From Muribaculaceae bacterium (GTDB lineage Bacteria > Bacteroidota > Bacteroidia > Bacteroidales > Muribaculaceae), in the NCBI GenBank assembly GCA_009775265.1, contig VSPG01000001.1, positions 62,001 to 126,000 of the forward strand: a stretch of DNA of 64,000 bases, given 5' to 3'. A program made the position numbers and the translations under genes. This document shows, piece after piece, positions 58,887 to 64,000 of this stretch. The number at the start of each line of letters is the position of its first letter. Positions within the stretch are counted from its first letter, which is position 1. Under the pieces are notes generated by a model. It saw only the letters and a list, made by a program, of their open reading frames with translations, was not told the origin of the DNA and searched no databases.

Positions 58887-58903
58887 ATGATGCTCGATTC
58901 ATG

Positions 58904-58941
58904 CACAACGGGGGCCGGCTTGCAAGCCGGCCCCCGTTGTG
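58904..58941. terminator. Perfect 38-bp palindrome between convergent genes
   Basis: Arms of 19 bases, 58904-58922 and 58923-58941, without loop, very GC-rich in the middle (GGGGGCCGGC). It lies between the helicase (plus) and GH97 (minus) stops, so bidirectional terminator is the likely role; no T-run. Confidence 0.75.
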
Positions 58942-58950
58942 TCGTTCGGT

Positions 58951-60777
58951 CTAAAGGACTATGAGGAATCCTCCCCGCGGTTTCATGTCGATATTCTGCG
59001 GAATGGATTTCACTTTGTGTATCAGCCAGGGATTGGCTGTGTCTCCGCTGTCGGTGAACAGCGTTGCGTCTGTGGTGCCGTCTTTCTGTATGAGCGCGGT
59101 GTCGAGGTTTACATTCAGAGGCGAGTCGGTGCCGTTGATTCCGGCAATGAACCATCTGTTGCCGCTGCGTCGTGCAATTACTGCATGATGTCCGGGGTAG
59201 CCTGATATAAGGCGCGTCTCGTCCCATGCGGTGGGAAGTGTTCCGAACAGATTCTGTACTTCGGCGGGCTGTGCGTGATAGCTTTCGGGTTTGTCGGCAA
59301 GATGCTGCACCGAGGATTCGAATAAAGCAGTAAGGGCAAGTTCGTGCCCGTGGGTGGTGATGTGCGGGTGCTGCGAGTCTGAGAATGTGCAGGGCGTGTA
59401 GTCCATCGGGCCTATAACGTTGCGGGTGAACGGAAGTGTGGCGTTATGGCATGCGGCCTTGTCGGTAAGCACGGGGGCGTTATTGTACCACTCAGCGCCG
59501 TATACACCCTCTACAGAGACTAAATTGGGGTAGGTGCGCTGCCATCCCCGGGGCACGGTGGCTCCGTGGAAATTTACAAGCAGATTGTGGCGGGCGGCTG
59601 ATTCGAGCAGCTCGATGCAGTAGTCCATTGTTTCACGTGTGTCGCCGGAGAAGAAGTCGATTTTCACACCAGCCACGCCTTTGTCATGAAGCATTGCGAA
59701 TTCGCGCTCTCGGTCTTCGGCTTTGTTGAGTTTGAACAACGGGCCTCCGGCTCCGTTTGTAGTCCAGGCCGTTGACGAATTGTACCACAAAAGCACTTTG
59801 ATGCCTTTGTCTGCCGCATACGCGATGGCGTCGTCGATGTTTCCTCCGTTTTCCATAACATCCCATTCCCAGTCGATGAGCACATAGGGGAGTTTTAGGA
59901 CGGCGGCCATGTCAATGTATTGTTTTACAAGCTGGTAATCTTTCGAGCCTCGGTTGTATGCCCAATATATCCATGAAGCGACTCCTGGTTTTATCCATGA
60001 GGTGTCGCTTATTCGCGAATCCGGGCTGATGTCGGTGACGAGCGTGGACTCCACGATTTGGCCAAGGCTGCCTATCACTGCCAGGCGCCATGGCGTAGCC
60101 TGACAAGCGGCGTCTCCGCCCCAGCTGACAGCATATTCCGATGGCAGGTCAATGGCAGAGAGCGACGATGCGCTGTGTCCTTTTTCTATTCCTGCCTCGG
60201 TAAAGAGGCCGTAGGTATCGTTGCCGAATTCAAACAGGGCAGGGTATCCCCAATGCTTGTCGGGCTGTGCGAGTCCTGTCTCCTCCGGGAAAAAACGCTC
60301 GTATGACGGGTCGTATTGCTGCATCCATCTTTTGCATTCGGGAGCTATCCGGTAGCGTGTAAGCTCGCCTGTAATAGTATCTGATTTCGGGCTTTCGTAA
60401 CGGAATGCCACGCCATCGTTGTACAGACGCATGGTGAGGACTACATTCTGTCCGTGGGCGGCGAGGGTATATTCGTTGTAAATGTTCGAGCATTCACGCC
60501 GTTTGCCGGAGAGCATTGTGTAGCTGATTTGTTTGTCCTTGCAGGTGAGGGTGGCATTCATGCCGGCATGAGCCTGAACCCCGTCTGCGGTCGTTGCTCC
60601 GATTGACGATATGCTGAACAGATGGCTGCTATTTTCTGCGTTGCGGTAGCATACATCTATGCTGGACGTTGAATCATTTTTGAGTTTTGCAATGATTCGT
60701 CCGTCGGGTGAATGCAATTCCATCGCTGCAGCAGAAAGCCATGGAAGACACGCCGCAATTAAAAATATGTTTTTCAT
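58951..60777 (-). CDS. Glycoside hydrolase family 97
   Basis: 608 residues with a signal peptide (to about residue 18). GH97 layout: N-terminal beta-sandwich (MELHSPDGRIIAKLKND, NDGVAFRYES), central barrel (WIYWAYNRGSKDYQLVKQYIDMAAVLKLPYVLIDWEWD) and C-terminal sheet. GVKIDFFSGD carries an aspartate where the retaining alpha-galactosidase branch (B. thetaiotaomicron GH97b) has its nucleophile, and SVEGVYGAEW follows; the inverting SusB-type uses other glutamates. So alpha-galactosidase-like activity is expected in the periplasm. It lies downstream of GH29 and GH2 genes on the same strand but has its own -7 box. Confidence 0.9.
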   Translation of the reverse strand: MKNIFLIAACLPWLSAAAMELHSPDGRIIAKLKNDSTSSIDVCYRNAENSSHLFSISSIGATTADGVQAHAGMNATLTCKDKQISYTMLSGKRRECSNIYNEYTLAAHGQNVVLTMRLYNDGVAFRYESPKSDTITGELTRYRIAPECKRWMQQYDPSYERFFPEETGLAQPDKHWGYPALFEFGNDTYGLFTEAGIEKGHSASSLSAIDLPSEYAVSWGGDAACQATPWRLAVIGSLGQIVESTLVTDISPDSRISDTSWIKPGVASWIYWAYNRGSKDYQLVKQYIDMAAVLKLPYVLIDWEWDVMENGGNIDDAIAYAADKGIKVLLWYNSSTAWTTNGAGGPLFKLNKAEDREREFAMLHDKGVAGVKIDFFSGDTRETMDYCIELLESAARHNLLVNFHGATVPRGWQRTYPNLVSVEGVYGAEWYNNAPVLTDKAACHNATLPFTRNVIGPMDYTPCTFSDSQHPHITTHGHELALTALFESSVQHLADKPESYHAQPAEVQNLFGTLPTAWDETRLISGYPGHHAVIARRSGNRWFIAGINGTDSPLNVNLDTALIQKDGTTDATLFTDSGDTANPWLIHKVKSIPQNIDMKPRGGFLIVL

Positions 60778-60798
60778 GTCATTACTGGTTTATGAATA

Positions 60799-60806
60799 CA
60801 AAATTA
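60799..60806 (-). promoter_or_regulatory. -7 element of GH97 gene
   Basis: Minus strand TAATTTTG, consensus -7 box, 22 bases upstream of the ATG at 60777. No matched -33 found. Confidence 0.45.
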
Positions 60807-60848
60807 CAGAAAACAATTTATATGAAGAAGCGTGACGCCATAGCGCCA

Positions 60849-61007
60849 TTAAATTAAGGGGAACTCCGCTGTGTCATTCATCCTGAGGTCGGTGGTGGAG
60901 ACGCAACCGCTGTTGGGATAAATTCCGTAGCTTTGTGCCCCATCCACGTATGCGTGCGTCGGCTTTCTTCTGGAGCATCATGTTGTAGCCGGATATATGC
61001 GGGATTG
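60849..61007 (-). pseudogene. Possible frameshifted C-terminal gene remnant
   Basis: In the 233-base gap between GH97 and GH29, the minus strand can be read as ISGYNMMLQKKADAR (about 61003-60952) and then, after a shift of frame near 60955, THAYVDGAQSYGIYPNSGCV and further to TAEFPLI and a TAA at 60849. Both parts have protein-like composition while each alternative frame soon stops or looks random. This suggests the eroded end of a former gene, perhaps an exported enzyme of the same glycan cluster. I do not recognise the family; a chance open stretch is possible. Confidence 0.35.
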
Positions 61008-61010
61008 AAA

Positions 61011-62633
61011 TTATGGAATTCTACATTTGATTTTAAGAACGAAGGATATATCGTTGGGTTTCTTGTCTTTTGGCAGAGTAACTCTGAGTCCGTCGGCTGT
61101 CTGACGGAACTTCACATTGCCGGCACCGAGCATTGACACTTTTTTTACCCGTGGTGCTCCTTCTGTGGCGGCAAAGGATTTTACGATGATCTCACCGTCG
61201 GCAGGCCAGTCGAGAACGTGGGCGTAAACATTGCCGTCTTTTTGAGTGAAGCGTATGTCGGCCGAAGTGTATGCGGCGTTTTTGCCTTCGTTGAAGCCGG
61301 GGCCGTCGAGCGGAATCTCGTTCTCGGTAGAGGGACCTTCGCCGTATACGTTCCACGGACGTGTGCCGAAGATGGCTTCTTTATTGATGTCCATCCAGGC
61401 GGCTATATCTTCGAGAATCTTTTCTTCTTTGTCGTCGATTGTGCCGTCGCCGCGCATCGGCACACTGAGCAGCATATTGCCGTTTTTGCTTACTATGTCG
61501 ATGAGCATGTGCACTACGGTCTTGGCAGATTTGTACCAATTGCCGGTGTAGCAGGAGCGGTCGTAGTGCCAGTTGCCGAGGCATGTGCATGTCTGCCATG
61601 CCTTATCCTGTCCGGCAGACGGCACTCCTTTTTCCACATCCCACACCAATGCCTCTTTGTGCATGTCCTGCAATTTTTTACCGAATACGACGGCTGAAAA
61701 ATCTTTTCCTTTCATTCGCAGATTATGGTTGTAGAAATGCGCCACTACGTCGAGCCCGGTGTCGTCAATGGGCCAGAACGGCAGCACACTGTCGTCGAAA
61801 TATACGAGGTCGGGATTATAACGGTTTATCATGTCGACCGTGCGGTTGAAAAAATTGTCATAGTATGCTTGCGTGGGGCGGCTTGTTCCTTCTGGCCAGT
61901 CCCATATGTGCCATATGTGTTCGCTTAGCGAATGGTTCTGTACATAGAGTTCCTGCGGGTCGTATCCTTCCCACCATTTTCCTTTGCCGTCTTCTTTTGT
62001 TATGATGCGGGCGTCGTATGGTATTCCGGCATACGGCCCTTTCTTGTCGGCGCCTTGGCCGGTCTCATACCATGTCCATGCATGAGACGAATGGATGCTC
62101 ACGCCGAAAGGCAGGCCGTTTTTGCGTGCGGCTTTTTCCCATTCGGCGAGAATATCTCTTTTAGGTCCCATGTTGACGGAGTTCCAGCGCTGGTATTTGC
62201 TGTCCCAAAGGTCCATGTTGTCGTGGTGGTTGCCCATTGCGAAAAAATATTGGGCGCCAACACGCTTATATAGCTTTACGAGTTTTTCTGGATCCCATTT
62301 TTCAGCTTTCCATTCGTTTATCACGTCTTTGAATCCGAATTCCGAGGGATGGCCGTATTTCTCTATGTGTTTCTTATAGACGTCTCCTCCTTCTTCATAC
62401 ATGGCGCGTCCGTACCAGTCGCCGGCTTCCGGTTGGCATTGTGGTCCCCAATGGGCCCATATCCCGAATTTTGCATCGCGGAACCACTCGGGGGTCTCGT
62501 ATTGCGAAAGAGATTCCCATGTGGCTTCGAATTTTCCTTGTTCGGCAGCTTCGCGCTGGGCGAATGCGCTTGCCCCGCATAGCAGAATTGATGCGCAAAA
62601 CAGATTTGTCTTGATGGATGTTCGGTTTATCAT
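61011..62633 (-). CDS. Alpha-L-fucosidase, glycoside hydrolase family 29
   Basis: 540 residues with signal peptide (cleavage near SAFAQ, about residue 26). The GH29 barrel shows TPEWFRDAKFGIWAHWGPQC at the start, GAQYFFAMGNHHDNMDLWDS, SIHSSHAWTWY, and NPDLVYFDDSVLPFWP, whose first aspartate is the expected nucleophile. NMLLSVPMRGDGTID and the C-terminal beta-sandwich follow. It removes alpha-L-fucose from host or plant glycans. Start at 62633 is preferred for its signal peptide. It follows the GH2 gene by 41 bases, probably the same transcript. Confidence 0.93.
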   Translation of the reverse strand: MINRTSIKTNLFCASILLCGASAFAQREAAEQGKFEATWESLSQYETPEWFRDAKFGIWAHWGPQCQPEAGDWYGRAMYEEGGDVYKKHIEKYGHPSEFGFKDVINEWKAEKWDPEKLVKLYKRVGAQYFFAMGNHHDNMDLWDSKYQRWNSVNMGPKRDILAEWEKAARKNGLPFGVSIHSSHAWTWYETGQGADKKGPYAGIPYDARIITKEDGKGKWWEGYDPQELYVQNHSLSEHIWHIWDWPEGTSRPTQAYYDNFFNRTVDMINRYNPDLVYFDDSVLPFWPIDDTGLDVVAHFYNHNLRMKGKDFSAVVFGKKLQDMHKEALVWDVEKGVPSAGQDKAWQTCTCLGNWHYDRSCYTGNWYKSAKTVVHMLIDIVSKNGNMLLSVPMRGDGTIDDKEEKILEDIAAWMDINKEAIFGTRPWNVYGEGPSTENEIPLDGPGFNEGKNAAYTSADIRFTQKDGNVYAHVLDWPADGEIIVKSFAATEGAPRVKKVSMLGAGNVKFRQTADGLRVTLPKDKKPNDISFVLKIKCRIP

Positions 62634-62674
62634 ATGTATTAAATGATAGGTTGTTCTCTTATATGTTTTAATTG

Positions 62675-64000
62675 TTAATTTATTATAAGCCATAGGCTTC
62701 CTGAAATCGGAGTCCAGTTGAGCTGCATGTTCTTCTGCCCTGACGGCCCGAGTTGTTCGGGCTTTTGGAATTTGGTGCCGACAGGAGGAATGGCATGCAT
62801 TAATCCGAACGAGGTGGCAGGAAATGGAGCGGATGTGAAGCCGTTGCCGTCGTATTGCGGTTTTTGCGGAGCAAGCATCTGGAAAAACAGTCCCGAACGC
62901 TCGGGGATGAATGTGATGCGTCCTTCCGAAGTTTCGATTGTTACGGCCCGGCAGTCGGCATGATAGCCTTTAAATTCGGGATATGTCCATGATTCGCCGG
63001 TGATGGTATTGTTGTAACCCTTTTTATGGACTCCGAACGATGTGCCTTCCCTGCGGTTTTTCCACACTCTGTAAGGCCCTTCGCCAACCCATTCCATGCT
63101 TTTGACTTTTTCTTCCGGATAATGGAATCCGAGACCTATGTAGTCAGTTTCTCCGGCAATGGAAAATGAGTAGTCGATCTTTGGCGGCATGTCGGGCGAG
63201 AATGTCCATCGCAGCCATTGTCCGCCTTCAAAATCGGGTTCTACAATGCAGCTTGCTCCGTCGCGGTAGCATCTCAGACCCCGGCATGCGTTTTTTGACG
63301 GGACTACAGAGGGTCCTTCGTGCAGCGACAGACGGCCTTCGGGTGTTTCTATTCTTTCAAGCATGCCTGAACTTTTATCGAACATGTAATAATTGCCGCC
63401 ATGTTGTATTGTCAGACGGGTATCGGTTTCGCTCATGTCGGGTGCAAGGTGGGCTGCTTTTCCGAGCAGTCGGTTCTGTAGCCGGTTGCCGGTTCCGATG
63501 GGGCGCCGGAAATTATACACTTCATGTCCGTGAGGGTCGGAGACAGATACCATAAGGATGTCATGGCGGGTCCAATCGTCAGGAAGTCCGAGGTCCAGCA
63601 GGCGTCGTTCGCCCGGCGCACATAGTAGAGATGTCACAGAGCCTTGTTGCGCGATAGTTTCGGTATAGCTGCCATCTGAATTCCTTTCAATATCGATAAG
63701 CAAATATCTGAAACTGCACTCCGACAGGTCGGTGAACATGAAATTGTTCTCTACTGCCACTATGCCGCCGGACTGCTCCCGCACCGAGCGGTCGGCTATA
63801 CGGACCGGCGACCATATTTCTTTTATTGCATAATAGCTGCCCTCTTTTTCGCGGTAGGGTCCTACGATTCCGTCAGGGGCGAGGTCCCTTCGGCAGTCTA
63901 TGCTGTCGTTCATGTCGTTTCTTACGAGTCCCTCGTCAAGCAATGCCCAAAGGAAGCCGCCGGCCGGGGCACGGTGTTTCATCATTGTGTCCCAGAAATC
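62675..64000 (-). CDS. Beta-galactosidase-type glycoside hydrolase family 2 (N-terminus outside window)
   Basis: The reading frame is open to the right window edge (442 codons visible); the N-terminal domains and catalytic residues lie outside. The visible part begins in the end of the barrel (DFWDTMMKHRAPAGGFLWALLDEGLVR, typical for GH2 where the G-G-x-x-W-x-x-x-D-E-G stretch closes the catalytic domain). It continues with beta-sandwich domains and the beta-galactosidase small-chain-like domain (GLGFHYPEEKVKSMEWVGEGPYRVWKNRR, WTYPEFKGYHADCRAVTIET). Probably exported and acting with GH29 and GH97 on galactose- and fucose-containing glycans. Confidence 0.88.
   Translation of the reverse strand, partial: DFWDTMMKHRAPAGGFLWALLDEGLVRNDMNDSIDCRRDLAPDGIVGPYREKEGSYYAIKEIWSPVRIADRSVREQSGGIVAVENNFMFTDLSECSFRYLLIDIERNSDGSYTETIAQQGSVTSLLCAPGERRLLDLGLPDDWTRHDILMVSVSDPHGHEVYNFRRPIGTGNRLQNRLLGKAAHLAPDMSETDTRLTIQHGGNYYMFDKSSGMLERIETPEGRLSLHEGPSVVPSKNACRGLRCYRDGASCIVEPDFEGGQWLRWTFSPDMPPKIDYSFSIAGETDYIGLGFHYPEEKVKSMEWVGEGPYRVWKNRREGTSFGVHKKGYNNTITGESWTYPEFKGYHADCRAVTIETSEGRITFIPERSGLFFQMLAPQKPQYDGNGFTSAPFPATSFGLMHAIPPVGTKFQKPEQLGPSGQKNMQLNWTPISGSLWLIIN

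Overview
The window looks like chromosomal DNA of a gut Bacteroidales bacterium, most likely Muribaculaceae or a close relative. The evidence is: many upstream regions carry the Bacteroidota promoter pattern TTTG-N19-21-TAnnTTTG; there is a type IX secretion core (PorT, PorP/SprF, GldK-L-M-N); fructose-6-phosphate phosphorylation is of the pyrophosphate type; rpsP has a long Ala/Glu/Lys tail; DUF4835, DUF4836 and DUF4296 proteins occur; and there is a GH2-GH29-GH97 glycan block. Most of the window is dense core genome, with neighbouring genes overlapping by ATGA or TGATG.

Layout. 1-2.0 kb (minus): a split chromate-type transporter pair followed by a low-GC N-formylglutamate amidohydrolase-like gene that runs off the left edge. 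2.1-6.9 kb (plus): SLC45-like MFS transporter, PPi-phosphofructokinase, diacylglycerol-kinase-family lipid kinase. 6.9-13.7 kb: type IX secretion/gliding operon porT-porP-gldK-gldL-gldM-gldN, then tRNA-Gly(CCC). 13.9-24.7 kb: MazG-like protein, CDP-alcohol phosphatidyltransferase, valS, dnaN, a DnaQ/ExoX-like exonuclease, coaBC, DUF4835 (PorD), recN and an RlmB-type methyltransferase. 24.8-31.2 kb (minus): parE-coaD-S41 protease-LysM protein-outer membrane barrel. 31.3-37.1 kb (minus): a surface-glycan-type operon with a Wzi-like barrel, a lipoprotein, LegB dehydratase, ATP-grasp enzyme, NeuB synthase and a surface lipoprotein. 37.4-43.9 kb (plus): rpsP, then ileS-dksA-lspA-DUF4296-small ORF. 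44.2-49.2 kb (minus): DUF4836 lipoprotein, ABC ATPase, FtsX-like permease, Y-family polymerase, Ogt. 49.3-54.5 kb (plus): sugar aminotransferase, MtaB, LpxL-like acyltransferase, GT2, S1/P1 nuclease. 54.7-58.9 kb: YbjN protein, membrane protein, mdh, thioredoxin lipoprotein, DEAD-box helicase. 59-64 kb (minus): GH97, GH29 and a partial GH2.

The most unusual content is a set of four short mobile-element-like repeats (MITE-like, 157-321 bp) at 14275-14487, 41879-42199, 43883-44193 and 54514-54670. Each has terminal inverted repeats beginning GAGG, is flanked by a 3-bp TTA or TAA duplication, and encodes no transposase. They form two families (A and B) with different ends and stems, but both carry the same hairpin apex, ATAGCCCGCTATGCTCCTTC. 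The two full-length copies also carry, at the equivalent place, a 12-codon reading frame behind a strong GGAGG site. Family B is inserted in the fourth codon of ancestral lspA: removing the element plus one TTA restores an in-frame start that overlaps the dksA stop, and the present lspA start codon lies inside the element's terminal repeat. The other copies sit exactly on stop codons or 5 bp from a start codon.

Other structures include a 52-bp and a 38-bp perfect palindrome without loop, two tandem parS-like CACGTG sites, two possible leaderless promoters, and a probable frameshifted gene remnant between the GH97 and GH29 genes. No rRNA, CRISPR array, prophage or intact insertion sequence was seen.
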